From positions 4,526,001-4,590,000 of the forward strand of contig NZ_CP022282.1 of NCBI RefSeq assembly GCF_002216065.1: DNA of 64,000 nucleotides, written 5' to 3'. Positions 38,655 to 48,199 of the stretch are shown here, piece after piece. The notes beneath the pieces were generated by a model. The model was not told where the DNA came from. It saw nothing but the letters and a program-made list of their open reading frames with translations, and searched no databases. A program made the translations under genes and the position numbers. How positions within the stretch are numbered: the stretch's first letter is position 1; each line of letters begins with the position of its first letter. This DNA is from Chryseobacterium sp. T16E-39. GTDB lineage: Bacteria > Bacteroidota > Bacteroidia > Flavobacteriales > Weeksellaceae.

Positions 38655-38822
38655 TTATTCCAGCGGTTCGCAAACCGGAAAAGGAGAGATGATACACATG
38701 CCTCCGCTGCAGCATTCTCCATCCCAACATTGAGTTGAATCTTTGCATTTTCTGATCAGCCCACCACCATTAATATCCTTTTGCATCAGCCTGCTTAGTT
38801 TTTTTAGATTTGCATTTTTCAT
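38655..38822 (-). CDS. GG-leader cysteine-rich peptide, third in cluster
   Basis: This 55-residue gene has a leader MKNANLKKLSRLMQKDINGG and a core GLIRKCKDSTQC, then WDGECCSGGMC and IISPFPVCEPLE. The core has six Cys in the order C-x5-C-x4-CC-x4-C-x7-C. The leader lacks a Sec signal and ends in a double Gly, as in bacteriocin and related exported peptides cleaved by C39-type ABC transporters. It is the third of three tandem paralogues. The loop lengths differ from the other two, which suggests a different target or specificity. No transporter or modifying enzyme is in the window. Confidence 0.8.
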   Translation of the reverse strand: MKNANLKKLSRLMQKDINGGGLIRKCKDSTQCWDGECCSGGMCIISPFPVCEPLE

Positions 38823-38842
38823 AGTCGTTTACGTGTATTAAA

Positions 38843-38986
38843 TTAATCTTCAATACAGGCCTGAGGTACACAGATTCCGTTACAGCACCATGCCCCGAAA
38901 CACTGTCCATGGCTGGTACATCTTTTAAGAGCACCCCCATTGATTTCTTTCTGTTCTTGTCGGTTAAGTCTTTTTAGATTTTTCAT
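38843..38986 (-). CDS. GG-leader cysteine-rich peptide, second in cluster
   Basis: This 47-residue gene has leader MKNLKRLNRQEQKEINGG and core ALKRCTSHGQCFGAW, then CCNGICVPQACIED. The Cys pattern is C-x5-C-x4-CC-x3-C-x4-C, identical to the first peptide. It begins 44 bases after the first gene and ends 20 bases before the third, with no terminator between, so one transcript is likely. Confidence 0.8.
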   Translation of the reverse strand: MKNLKRLNRQEQKEINGGALKRCTSHGQCFGAWCCNGICVPQACIED

Positions 38987-39030
38987 AGTATTTGGTATTT
39001 AGATTGTAAAAATCAGTTGAAATAATAAGA

Positions 39031-39174
39031 TCAAACTTCGATACATGCATCTATCATGCAAAATCTGTTGCAGCAGAATCCTCCAAAACATTGAGAATTC
39101 TCAGTACATCTTATGATGCCTCCACCATTAACTGTTTTTTGTTCCTGTCTGTTGAGTTTTTTTAAATTTTTCAT
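39031..39174 (-). CDS. GG-leader cysteine-rich peptide, first in cluster
   Basis: This 47-residue gene has leader MKNLKKLNRQEQKTVNGG and core GIIRCTENSQCFGGF, then CCNRFCMIDACIEV. It has six Cys in C-x5-C-x4-CC-x3-C-x4-C. The leader is nearly identical to that of the second gene while the core between the Cys has diverged, which is the pattern of exported peptides under diversification. It is too short for routine ORF calling. Confidence 0.8.
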   Translation of the reverse strand: MKNLKKLNRQEQKTVNGGGIIRCTENSQCFGGFCCNRFCMIDACIEV

Positions 39175-39555
39175 AGAGTAAGATATTTTGGTTGTAATGT
39201 GAAACTAAAATACTGAAAAATATTTATATTATTCACTAAATAGTAGAATTAATTATTCATTATCAGTGCGTTATGGTATTGAGGTGTTTTGCTTAAAATA
39301 AAACACCCACAAAGAAATTGTGGGTGTAATAATGAATTTAAAAAATGAAGAGATTTATTTTGTTTGATAAATTACTTTTCAAAATGTTGATAATCCAGCT
39401 CAAATTATATCTTAATACTTGTTGGATTATTAATGCTAAACTAAATTAACAAAAATATTTGAATTATTCTCAAATAAATTCAATTTTTTTTGTCAAAATT
39501 TATTAAAATTTTGATTTGTAATGAGATGTGTGAAATTTGAAGTGTTCGAAAGATG
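39175..39555. other. Spacer upstream of the peptide cluster
   Basis: AT-rich, with no gene. It must hold the promoter of the peptide cluster; only a weak TATTTTAG box is visible near its left end. It also holds the terminator at 39303. Confidence 0.4.
39303..39327 (-). terminator. Terminator after the secreted protein gene
   Basis: ACACCCACAA / TTGTGGGTGT perfect 10-bp stem, followed on the minus strand by TTTTATTTT. It is placed to end the gene at 39556-40113. Confidence 0.65.
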
Positions 39556-40113
39556 TTAGAACCCCGCTTCTGAAGATGGTTTTATTTTTCTTAATTTTTT
39601 AAGAATAGCTTTTATAGCTCCGTTTGTTCCAATTTTAATAGAATTTTCTGCTGAACCTAACAGACGCATATTTTTACGGTAAGTATCATAATCAGATTCT
39701 GTAATTAAATTACCGGAAGCATCAAATAGTTTCATGCTTACAATAACCTGATTTGAGAAAACATATTTTCCGATGCCTACTTTGAAATATTTTACTTTTG
39801 GAACGATTGCAAAATCAGCATCATTATTAATGCAGTAATCAACAATCGTTTGAGTATCCACACTGTCAAAAGGGATCTGGATTTCGGTTCGCAGCATTTT
39901 ATTCTTTTTATAACCACTTAAGTTATCCGAAACAGCACTGAAAAACGCGTGATTCGTAGGCTCCTTTATTTCTTCAATATCGGGCTCTACTTCTGGATTG
40001 AAGTATAAAACCTTTTTTATTTTATCCTCAGAAGCACCTTTTTGTGCTTTTACTGAAGTGATGCCTATCAATAAAAGGGTAGAAACTGTTGTAAAAAGTA
40101 AAATTTTTCTCAT
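39556..40113 (-). CDS. Secreted hypothetical protein
   Basis: This 185-residue protein has a signal peptide (ILLFTTVSTLLLIGITSVKA followed by Q). The mature part has an acidic stretch (FNPEVEPDIEEIKEP) and then an alpha/beta segment (TQTIVDYCINNDADFAIVPK, VGIGKYVFSNQVIVSMKLFD, ESDYDTYRKNMRLLG). The latter is reminiscent of periplasmic LpoB/GNA1162-like folds that sense or report envelope state. I do not recognise a named family. Confidence 0.65.
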   Translation of the reverse strand: MRKILLFTTVSTLLLIGITSVKAQKGASEDKIKKVLYFNPEVEPDIEEIKEPTNHAFFSAVSDNLSGYKKNKMLRTEIQIPFDSVDTQTIVDYCINNDADFAIVPKVKYFKVGIGKYVFSNQVIVSMKLFDASGNLITESDYDTYRKNMRLLGSAENSIKIGTNGAIKAILKKLRKIKPSSEAGF

Positions 40114-40221
40114 TTGTATTCATTTGTAAAATTACTGTCTTTTAATGGGATGGCATAAAATTTATTAAGAAATTTTTAACATTTTTTTCTATCAATTTTG
40201 ATATATGAAATCAATAATGTT

Positions 40222-40251
40222 TTGCTAACTTAAAAAATAGTCGTACTTTTG
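40222..40251 (+). promoter_or_regulatory. rpsO promoter, TTG-N19-TACTTTTG
   Basis: TTG (40222-40224) and TACTTTTG (40244-40251) match the flavobacterial housekeeping consensus with a 19-base spacer, 35 bases before the rpsO start. Confidence 0.75.
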
Positions 40252-40286
40252 CACCCGTTACATAATAATCATTAAACAATATTGGA

Positions 40287-40556
40287 ATGTACTTAACAAC
40301 AGAAAAAAAGCAGGAAATTTTCTCAAAACACGGGAAATCTGCACAAGACACAGGAAGTGCTGAAGGACAAGTAGCTCTTTTCACTTTCAGAATCAATCAT
40401 TTATCTCAGCATTTAAAGGCTAACCGTCACGATTTTGCAACGGAAAGATCTTTGGTGAAATTAGTAGGTAAAAGAAAAAGTTTACTAGATTACCTTAAAA
40501 ATAAAGATATCGAAAGATATAGAGCAATTATTGCTGAACTAGGTTTAAGAAAATAG
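40287..40556 (+). CDS. rpsO: 30S ribosomal protein S15
   Basis: This 89-residue protein has the universally conserved S15 features: DTGSAEGQVALFTFRINHLS, QHLKANRHDFATERSLVKLV and GKRKSLLDYLKN. S15 binds the central domain of 16S rRNA and nucleates platform assembly. In many bacteria rpsO and pnp are neighbours; here pnp lies 2.2 kb further on the same strand with an opposing sugar transporter between them. It has its own promoter and terminator. Confidence 0.97.
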   Translation: MYLTTEKKQEIFSKHGKSAQDTGSAEGQVALFTFRINHLSQHLKANRHDFATERSLVKLVGKRKSLLDYLKNKDIERYRAIIAELGLRK

Positions 40557-40578
40557 TCTACAAAGATTTTCAAAATAA

Positions 40579-40608
40579 AAAGCAACTTCGAAAGAAGTTG
40601 CTTTTTTT
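40579..40608 (+). terminator. rpsO terminator
   Basis: AAAGCAACTTC / GAAGTTGCTTT perfect 11-bp stem with GAAA tetraloop, followed by TTTT. Confidence 0.85.
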
Positions 40609-40764
40609 ATTACCGGCACAAAATAGTGTAAATACAAACTAATGAAGTTTGGGAAACCAAATCTAAGGAATAGGAGGTTTATTAAAGATTTGGGAAGCAG
40701 GAAGGCCTGGAATAGGGAGGATTAAATCTTTTTTGAATGGCGATTTGCTTTTTAACCGTATATA

Positions 40765-40799
40765 AAAAAAATGAGATACAAGAAGTACCTCATTTTTTA
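40765..40799 (-). terminator. Terminator of the MFS transporter gene
   Basis: ATGAGATAC / GTACCTCAT (one mismatch) flanked by A and T runs, so it can work in both directions. It lies 18 bases after the stop. Confidence 0.65.
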
Positions 40800-40816
40800 C
40801 ATTTATTTTAAAATTA

Positions 40817-42241
40817 TTAATGTCCTGATTTTGATTCCGTAGCTTCTACATGTCCGAGATATTTCGTGCAGTAGGCGCCGAAGATCAGAATAATAAGATA
40901 ACAGAATACCGGAATGATAAATGAGTGCTGTACTCCAAACTGATCCGCGAGGTATCCCTGGAAAATAGGAACAATAGCACCTCCCAAAATAGCCATTACA
41001 ACTAAAGAAGAACCCTGGCTTGTGTATTTTCCTAATCCCGAAATAGCTAACGTATAAATATTGGAGAACATGATGGAATTGAAAATTCCAATACCTAGGA
41101 TACTGTACATTGCCAGTTCACCATGATTCACCATTGCTGAAATCAGCAAGGCAACATTTATTGCCGCAAATATTGATAATGTTCTTGCCGGAGCAGCTTT
41201 ACCAATGAAGAACGCTATAAAATTAAGAATGATGAAGATCAGGAAAAAGCTGATCTGAGAAAAAGTAAGATTAACAATGCTGAAGATAACGAGGAAAACA
41301 ATACTTGCTGCTCCCAACATATAAATAGCCTTTTTCCCCTGACTTATGGATTGGTTTAATGAAATAGCTCCCAGGAAACGTCCAATCATAGCACCTCCCC
41401 AATACAGAGCAAGGTAATTCTTGCTTATAATTTCATTAAAGCCCATGATTTGTGGCTGTTCCAGAAAGCTGATAATAAAACTACCTACTGCAACTTCTCC
41501 GCCTACATAACAGAACATGGCGAAAACTCCAAATTTTAAATGGCTGAATTCCAGAGCTCCCCATCCTTTTACAATTTCTTCTTCTTCACTTTGGAAAGAG
41601 GGAAGCTTTACTCTTGAGATCAATAAAGCGACTAACAGGAGGATTGAAGCGAAAATTAAGTAAGGAATCCTTGTTGCTACTGCACTGAATGATCCATCTG
41701 GAGATGAAAAGAATTCAAAGATCAAATGTCCGCCCAATACGGGAGCAATTGTAGTTCCAAAGGCATTAAATGCCTGGGTCATATTTAAACGGCTGGAAGC
41801 AGATTCTTCACTTCCCAGCAAAGAAACATATGCATTAGCCGTAATTTGTAATACGGTAAAACCAAGTCCTAAAATAAACAAAGCTCCCAGGAATAAAGGA
41901 TAGTAGGAAAAAGTAGCTGCAGGATAGAAAAGAATACACCCAAATGCTGCCAGGAAAATACCGAAAATAATTCCTTTTTTATATCCCACTTTGTTAATAG
42001 GATCCCCTTTAGAGATAGAAATAAAGAAATAGATGAGTGAGCCGATAAAGTAAGCCCCAAAGAAACAGAATTGTACCAACATGGACTCGAAAAACGTAAG
42101 GTTGAAAAGCTGTTTCAGGTAAGGGATCAGAATGTCATTCATACAGGTGATAAATCCCCACATAAAAAATAGCAACGTAATCGTGATCAAAGGAATTGTA
42201 TAATTTCTACTTTCTGACTTTACTTCTTTATTATTAATCAT
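40817..42241 (-). CDS. Sugar MFS transporter, FucP/GluP family
   Basis: This 474-residue protein has 12 predicted membrane helices. It opens with LLFFMWGFITCMNDILIPYL, the signature of the fucose/glucose/galactose:H+ symporter branch. It also has LGLGFTVLQITANAYVSLLG, SASSRLNMTQAFNAFGTTIA and YWGGAMIGRFLGAISLNQ. It imports a hexose or amino sugar; the exact substrate cannot be told. It stands alone between rpsO and pnp on the opposite strand. Confidence 0.88.
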   Translation of the reverse strand: MINNKEVKSESRNYTIPLITITLLFFMWGFITCMNDILIPYLKQLFNLTFFESMLVQFCFFGAYFIGSLIYFFISISKGDPINKVGYKKGIIFGIFLAAFGCILFYPAATFSYYPLFLGALFILGLGFTVLQITANAYVSLLGSEESASSRLNMTQAFNAFGTTIAPVLGGHLIFEFFSSPDGSFSAVATRIPYLIFASILLLVALLISRVKLPSFQSEEEEIVKGWGALEFSHLKFGVFAMFCYVGGEVAVGSFIISFLEQPQIMGFNEIISKNYLALYWGGAMIGRFLGAISLNQSISQGKKAIYMLGAASIVFLVIFSIVNLTFSQISFFLIFIILNFIAFFIGKAAPARTLSIFAAINVALLISAMVNHGELAMYSILGIGIFNSIMFSNIYTLAISGLGKYTSQGSSLVVMAILGGAIVPIFQGYLADQFGVQHSFIIPVFCYLIILIFGAYCTKYLGHVEATESKSGH

Positions 42242-42666
42242 AAAATTTATTTAAAAGAAAGAGAGAATCACCTGCTCTTTCATGAGTTATAAAAGTTGGA
42301 TTTTCAAAACTATTATGTTCAGTCTAAAATAGATTTTGAAAAGCAGAGCAAATATAGGGGAACAACTTTTTTTTCTGCAACTTTTAAGACGCTTTTTATG
42401 TTAATTTTATCTTTAAACACAATTATTATCTCTGATTGAGACAAAAAACTGAAAAAGAGGACTTATTGTTATGAAATTATTATTAAAAAGTAAAGATAAC
42501 TGGAAATGACAGATTTAGAAAGTGGTTGTTGGTTCTCCCGTCCCTTAGGTTAAAAAGTTTAAAATAAGCTCAGAGTTTTAAAAGTTGAAATAAGTAGCTG
42601 ATGGATAGTTGTTTAATGCGGTAATCTCTTTTCTTTTTTATAATGGCAGTTAACGGGAAAATAGTT
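42242..42666. other. Divergent spacer between the transporter and pnp
   Basis: AT-rich and gene-free. It holds the start regions of both genes; nothing else is recognised. Confidence 0.4.
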
Positions 42667-42674
42667 TATCTTTG
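42667..42674 (+). promoter_or_regulatory. pnp -7 box (TATCTTTG)
   Basis: TATCTTTG matches TAnnTTTG. Transcription would begin near 42679, which is after the upstream in-frame start at 42672 and supports the ATG at 42741. Confidence 0.55.
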
Positions 42675-42740
42675 CAAACAAAATTTAGACGAATTTATAT
42701 CAATCACACTCAATACGGAGTGTTTAAACAAAAATTATTT

Positions 42741-44963
42741 ATGAGTATACCTCAAGCGTTTACAGAAACGATTACTCTTGCAGATGGCAGAGAAATCACA
42801 ATTGAAACAGGTAAATTAGCAAAACAGGCTGATGGTTCTGTAGTAGTAAAAATGGGTGGAACAATGCTTTTAGCAACAGTTGTAGCCAATAAAGAAGCTA
42901 ATCCTGGTGTAGATTTCTTACCATTAACAGTTGATTACAGAGAAAAATTTTATGCGGGAGGAAAAATTCCTGGAAACTTTTTCCGTAGAGAAGCAAGACC
43001 TTCTGATCAGGAAATTTTAACAATGCGTTTGGTGGATAGAGTTCTTCGTCCGCTTTTCCCTGAAGATTTCCATGCTGAAGTTCAGGTAATGATTTCTCTT
43101 ATTTCTTATGATGGACAATCTATTCCTGATGATTTAGCTGGTTTAGCTGCTTCAGCTGCAATCGCTATTACAGATATTCCTTTCAACGGACCGATGTCTG
43201 AAGTAAGAGTAGTAAGATTCGATGGAAAACTTGCTATAAACCCAAGTTATGAAGATCTTAAGAACTCTGAACTTGATATTATGGTTGGAGCTACAAAAGA
43301 TTCAATTGTAATGGTAGAAGGAGAGATGAAAGAGATCTCTGAGCAGGAAATGTTAGAAGCTATTATCTTCGGACATGCTGAAATTAAAAAACAAATTGAA
43401 GCTCAGGAAAGACTGGCTGAAAAAGTAGGTAAAGCTTTCCCGAAAAGAGAATATAGCCACGAAAATCACGACGAAGATATTCGTGAGAAAGTGTGGAAAG
43501 AAACATATGATAAAGTATATGAAGTAGCAAGAACTCCTTCAGGGAAAGAAGAAAGAGGTGAAAAATTCAAAGCGGTTCGTGAAGAATTTTTAGCTCAGTA
43601 TGTTGACAATGCAGAAGAACTGGAAAGAGTAACTCCTTTTGTAAAAGTATATTACCACGACGTAGAGAAAGAAGCAATGCGTCAGATGATCTTAGAGGAC
43701 AATATCCGTCTTGATGGTCGTGATCCTAAGACGATCCGTCCGATCTGGTCAGAAATTGATTATCTTCCGGGAGCACATGGTTCAGCGGTTTTCACAAGAG
43801 GTGAAACTCAATCATTAACAGCTGTTACTTTAGGATCTGTAAAAGATGCTAATATGGTGGACAGCGTTATGGCAAACTATGACGAGAAATTCTTCTTACA
43901 TTATAACTTCCCTCCATTCTCAACGGGTGAAGCAAGACCTTTAAGAGGAACTTCAAGAAGAGAGGTTGGACACGGAAACTTAGCTCAAAGAGCTTTACAG
44001 GCAGTTATTCCTGCTGAAAATCCATACACCATCAGAATTGTTTCTGATATTTTAGAATCTAATGGTTCTTCTTCTATGGCTACAGTTTGTGCCGGAACAT
44101 TAGCATTAATGGATGCCGGTGTACAGATTACAAAACCAGTTTCGGGAATTGCTATGGGACTTATCACAGATACTAAGTCTGGAAAATTCACGGTGCTTTC
44201 TGATATCTTAGGAGATGAAGATCACCTTGGAGATATGGACTTTAAAGTAACGGGAACTGCAGATGGTATTACAGCTTGTCAGATGGATATTAAAATCCAG
44301 GGACTTTCTATGGACATCATGGAAAAAGCTCTAATGCAGGCTAAAGACGGAAGATTACACATTCTTAATAAAATCACTGAAACAATCGCAACACCAAGAC
44401 CAGACGTGAAACCTCACGCTCCGAAAATGGTTGTATTGGAAATTTCTAAAGACTTTATTGGCGCAGTAATCGGACCTGGTGGAAAAATTATTCAACAATT
44501 ACAAAAAGATACGGATACGGTTATCGCGATTGAAGAAGTTGGTGAGATCGGACGTATCGAAATTGCAGGAACAGACAGAGAGAAGATCAATGCTGCTATT
44601 GCAAGAATTAACGAAATTACTTTTGTGCCGGTTATAGGTGAAGTTTATCAAGGGAAAGTAGTGAAAGTAATGGATTTCGGAGCTTTTGTAGCTATTGCAA
44701 AAGGAACGGAAGGATTGCTTCATATTTCTGAAATTGAATGGGCTCGTCTAGACAAGGTACCTTATAAAGAGGGAGATGAAGTGGAAGTGAAATTTATGGG
44801 CTATGATGACCGTAAAAAAATGAAGTTGTCTCGTAAAGTTCTTTTACCAAGACCTCCAAGACCGGAGCAAAAACCAAGACAAGAACAACAGGCAAGACCT
44901 GAAGGTGATAAACCTGCAGCTCAGGCTCCACAGGAAAATCAAAATCCTTCAACTGAAGCATAA
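42741..44963 (+). CDS. pnp: Polyribonucleotide nucleotidyltransferase (PNPase)
   Basis: The protein has 740 residues from the ATG at 42741. The frame extends 23 codons further upstream, but those lie around the probable transcription start. Two RNase PH domains flank a helical linker ([75 protein letters not shown]). A KH domain ([17 protein letters not shown]) and an S1 domain ([20 protein letters not shown]) follow, then a Pro/Gln-rich tail. It degrades RNA 3' to 5' phosphorolytically. The motif set is complete. Confidence 0.96.
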   Translation: MSIPQAFTETITLADGREITIETGKLAKQADGSVVVKMGGTMLLATVVANKEANPGVDFLPLTVDYREKFYAGGKIPGNFFRREARPSDQEILTMRLVDRVLRPLFPEDFHAEVQVMISLISYDGQSIPDDLAGLAASAAIAITDIPFNGPMSEVRVVRFDGKLAINPSYEDLKNSELDIMVGATKDSIVMVEGEMKEISEQEMLEAIIFGHAEIKKQIEAQERLAEKVGKAFPKREYSHENHDEDIREKVWKETYDKVYEVARTPSGKEERGEKFKAVREEFLAQYVDNAEELERVTPFVKVYYHDVEKEAMRQMILEDNIRLDGRDPKTIRPIWSEIDYLPGAHGSAVFTRGETQSLTAVTLGSVKDANMVDSVMANYDEKFFLHYNFPPFSTGEARPLRGTSRREVGHGNLAQRALQAVIPAENPYTIRIVSDILESNGSSSMATVCAGTLALMDAGVQITKPVSGIAMGLITDTKSGKFTVLSDILGDEDHLGDMDFKVTGTADGITACQMDIKIQGLSMDIMEKALMQAKDGRLHILNKITETIATPRPDVKPHAPKMVVLEISKDFIGAVIGPGGKIIQQLQKDTDTVIAIEEVGEIGRIEIAGTDREKINAAIARINEITFVPVIGEVYQGKVVKVMDFGAFVAIAKGTEGLLHISEIEWARLDKVPYKEGDEVEVKFMGYDDRKKMKLSRKVLLPRPPRPEQKPRQEQQARPEGDKPAAQAPQENQNPSTEA

Positions 44964-44980
44964 GATGTATCCTTAATAAT

Positions 44981-45011
44981 AAAAAATCCCTCTTTTAGAG
45001 GGATTTTTTTG
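44981..45011. terminator. Bidirectional terminator between pnp and the ABC/M1 gene
   Basis: AAAAAATCCCTCT / AGAGGGATTTTTT stem with loop TTT, serving both convergent genes. Confidence 0.85.
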
Positions 45012-45029
45012 TTGGAGAAGCTTCAATTA

Positions 45030-48000
45030 TTATATTTTTTTAAATAATCGGTCCACTTCTTTTTTAGCGGAATCATTGGGGCATATTTTATAAAATTCCA
45101 AAAGTAAATCAAGACTTGTTGGTTTTTTAGGATACTGATTATGTAACAAGAAGTTTCTGAGGGCGGTGTTTACTTTTTCTTCTCCAAGGAGATTACTCAG
45201 CTGTACCATTGCTACCGCGCCTTTAGAGTAAGCAATATGGGGGTTATCTCCTGTTACTTTGTAGATCGGCTCATTTTCAGATAGTCCTTTTTCATTATCA
45301 TAAATCTGCTGATGCATTTTTATCCGGTCCATCATCTTTAGCTTTCCATGCATTTTCTTATATAACATCATTTCGGTATACATTGCCAATGTTTCTGTAA
45401 GCATTACCGAACCTTCTCTATCATCGGGATCGATCTGGCTGTTTCCCCACCATAGATGGGAAAGTTCGTGGCCCGCCAGCTCATTGATAACGTCTTGTTC
45501 TTTGTCAGCATGGATGTTGGAATGAAAAACCATGTCTTCCGGCATAAATATCGCCGAAGGATATGCTGTTGCTGCAAAACCTTTTGTAAACGAAGAAATC
45601 TCTGCGAATGTGATGGTTTTAAACGGATACTTCCCAAAGTTCTGTGTACAGTAATCCAGCGTGATTTTAGCGTTATTCAGAAGGTGATCTACATTTTCGG
45701 AATGTTTCTGATGATAAAATAAATTGATGGTGACGCCTTTGTAATTGATGCTTTTTTGACTGTATTTTGCCGAAGAAACCGCAAAACGAAACGGGATTTG
45801 GCTGACCTTGTACTGGAAATAAGTTCTGTTATTTTTTGTCCACTGTTTAATGAGGTCGCCTGTTCCAATTGCAGTTTGATCTTTATCCGTTGAAATGGTC
45901 ATATCCAGATTAATGAAATCCTTTTGTGATACTTCAGGAGCTTCAAGTCTTTTAATTTTTGATGCTTTTCCCAGTTTGAAATCCATTCTTCTTTTTTCAT
46001 CTTCGACTTCATAATTTTTCTGGTAGCCAATACTTGGATAATACCTGCTTATTCGCATAAAAGAACCATTCTGAATAATTGCATTGAATGATTCATGACC
46101 GTTCACGGCATGCCATTGATAGAATAATGTGAAACTTAATGTTGCTGTAGCATTAGGTTGTAAAGAATGTTTTAAATGAACTTCATGTACTTTAGTATTG
46201 ATTTTTTCAGATTCAAAGGGAGTTGAGAAAATGGCTGATTGTATTTTTAAATTGGGGTCGAAGTTGATTAAAATCTTATCTATTGTTGTATTTGTGTTAT
46301 TGGTAAGTATATATTTTCCTTCAATGGTATAGGAATGGGTAGAAGGAGATAGATTGACCTGAGTAATCACATCGGTTATCGTAGGTTGAGGAAGCATTTC
46401 ATAAAATTTGAATTTTTTCTCATATTCAGCGGCTGTTGCCATCATTTTTTCTTCGTCTTTAGCAATATAGCCTTTTGTAAACTGATACCCTGCGAAAATC
46501 CCGGACACCAAAATGACAGTACTAAAAATCAATTTCTTGAGTGACCATTTTTTGGTCTTACCCCATTCATTAATCATCCATAACAAAATAATCAGACCCA
46601 TACCAAATAAAAGTCTTTCGGAAAATGCAGTTACATATATTCCATATCCACTAAAATCACTGTAAACTCCTTTTAAATCTGAAAATATTCTAAATAATGG
46701 ATGACTGATCAGTTTGTGGGAAGCCGGACCTGCTAACATGAAAACAGCTAAAACGGAAATTCCCAGTGCAACGAATCTGTTTTTAATAAGATCATTGATT
46801 AAGAGTAGAAAAGCGGAAAATAAGAATATTGGTAACGTATTGAACAATATGACTCCTGAATAAGCATTCCAATCTATATGGAAATAATGGTAACCGAGCT
46901 GAAAAATTAATCCTTCAATGATAAGGATTCCCGTGAAAAAGAAGAGCAGGATACCGGAAGAAAGAAGATGTCCAATGAGCTTGTTTTTGGCAAAATAGGT
47001 GCTTTTTTCAATAAGGTAAAATCCTGAGGATTGGCTTCTCCAGTAGAGGTCGTTGATGAAATAGGTCATAATCAGTAGCCCCAAAAGATGGAAATTTTCA
47101 GATATAGTGGAAGCCATTAAACCAGAACCCGCGTATTTCTGTGGCAAACGTATTCCTTTTTCAATTTCAGCATACATTTCCATACCAACTGCAAATAATA
47201 AAAGGATACATATTGCTATAATGGTAATACTTTTGAACAGGTAGATCAGATCGATTTTAGCGAATGAAAGGATTGATTTAAAGGAGGTTTTATATCCAAA
47301 ATCTGATTGTGCAATATGGTAATCTGTGGGCGTTGAAATAACAGGTGGAAATAATTCATTTCTTTTCTTAGATTTTTTATCCGAATGCGCTGTAAATGAG
47401 AATAAATAATAGGACAGGAATAAAAGCATTCCAGATAATATCACATAAACTAATCTGTTAATTAATAAGTATCCTAAAGGTGGAACAATAAGCTGGTTCT
47501 TTTGTTGGATTGAAGAAGATCTGGCCTCAAAAAAATAGGCAGATATTCCAAATGGATCCAATAAAGCTGACCATTGCTGAGCTTCCGCCGACTGAGGGAG
47601 GCTTCCTGCCATAAAAGGGGAGTTAGAGAATAACAAAACAACCATATACAGAACATAGAGCAGTAGCCCTCCAATAACAACCAGAAGTTTTCTTTTTGTG
47701 CTGTAAGAAATGAGGAATAAAAAACTACAGACCAAAAGACAGTTAATAAATCCAAAAATTAGTAAGGGATATATATAATGCCAAAGATTAAAGGAGTGCT
47801 GGATTTCACTTCCCGTTCGCAAATTTTGGCCAATGATAAAACCTGAAATCAGTAATAGGAAACTGATAAAAGTTTGCAGGAAATAGCTTGTAAATCTTCC
47901 CTTAAGATAATTCCATTTTGAGAAAGGAAAAGAGAATAATATACTGTCAAATTTCGAATCCCAATCTTTAAATAACTGCTGACTCGCATAAATGATGGCA

Positions 48001-48197
48001 AAAAATAAGATGGAAAGACTTAGCATTGCGACCATAAAACCTATTGAATAGGGTGAGTTGAGATAAATGCCCTCACCAACACTAAGGTTGAATTGGTTTC
48101 CACAAAAAATACCAAGAAACACCAGGATTAGGCCAATAAGATAACTTAGCCAATGCTTAATGGTGCGTTTGGCTTCAAATAAAAATAAAGTATTCAT
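45030..48197 (-). CDS. ABC-2 permease fused to M1 family metallopeptidase
   Basis: I place the start at the ATG at 48197 (1055 residues, MNTLFLFEAKRTIKHWLSYL). The longer frame would run into the ATPase gene. The N-terminal 620 residues hold two blocks of six membrane helices each (ABC-2 type). The periplasmic C-terminal part is a gluzincin M1 peptidase with HELSHLWWGNSQ, the downstream Glu in LTETLAMYTEM, and a GAMEN-like position at SSFTKGFAATAYPSA. This permease-peptidase fusion is widespread in Bacteroidota; its substrate is unknown. It follows the ATPase gene by 2 bases and they form one transporter. Confidence 0.9.
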   Translation of the reverse strand: MNTLFLFEAKRTIKHWLSYLIGLILVFLGIFCGNQFNLSVGEGIYLNSPYSIGFMVAMLSLSILFFAIIYASQQLFKDWDSKFDSILFSFPFSKWNYLKGRFTSYFLQTFISFLLLISGFIIGQNLRTGSEIQHSFNLWHYIYPLLIFGFINCLLVCSFLFLISYSTKRKLLVVIGGLLLYVLYMVVLLFSNSPFMAGSLPQSAEAQQWSALLDPFGISAYFFEARSSSIQQKNQLIVPPLGYLLINRLVYVILSGMLLFLSYYLFSFTAHSDKKSKKRNELFPPVISTPTDYHIAQSDFGYKTSFKSILSFAKIDLIYLFKSITIIAICILLLFAVGMEMYAEIEKGIRLPQKYAGSGLMASTISENFHLLGLLIMTYFINDLYWRSQSSGFYLIEKSTYFAKNKLIGHLLSSGILLFFFTGILIIEGLIFQLGYHYFHIDWNAYSGVILFNTLPIFLFSAFLLLINDLIKNRFVALGISVLAVFMLAGPASHKLISHPLFRIFSDLKGVYSDFSGYGIYVTAFSERLLFGMGLIILLWMINEWGKTKKWSLKKLIFSTVILVSGIFAGYQFTKGYIAKDEEKMMATAAEYEKKFKFYEMLPQPTITDVITQVNLSPSTHSYTIEGKYILTNNTNTTIDKILINFDPNLKIQSAIFSTPFESEKINTKVHEVHLKHSLQPNATATLSFTLFYQWHAVNGHESFNAIIQNGSFMRISRYYPSIGYQKNYEVEDEKRRMDFKLGKASKIKRLEAPEVSQKDFINLDMTISTDKDQTAIGTGDLIKQWTKNNRTYFQYKVSQIPFRFAVSSAKYSQKSINYKGVTINLFYHQKHSENVDHLLNNAKITLDYCTQNFGKYPFKTITFAEISSFTKGFAATAYPSAIFMPEDMVFHSNIHADKEQDVINELAGHELSHLWWGNSQIDPDDREGSVMLTETLAMYTEMMLYKKMHGKLKMMDRIKMHQQIYDNEKGLSENEPIYKVTGDNPHIAYSKGAVAMVQLSNLLGEEKVNTALRNFLLHNQYPKKPTSLDLLLEFYKICPNDSAKKEVDRLFKKI

Positions 48198-48199
48198 GA

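Noticed and set aside
45456..45722. 88-codon plus-strand frame inside the ABC/M1 gene
   Set aside because: Shadow of the HELSH region of the peptidase on the other strand.
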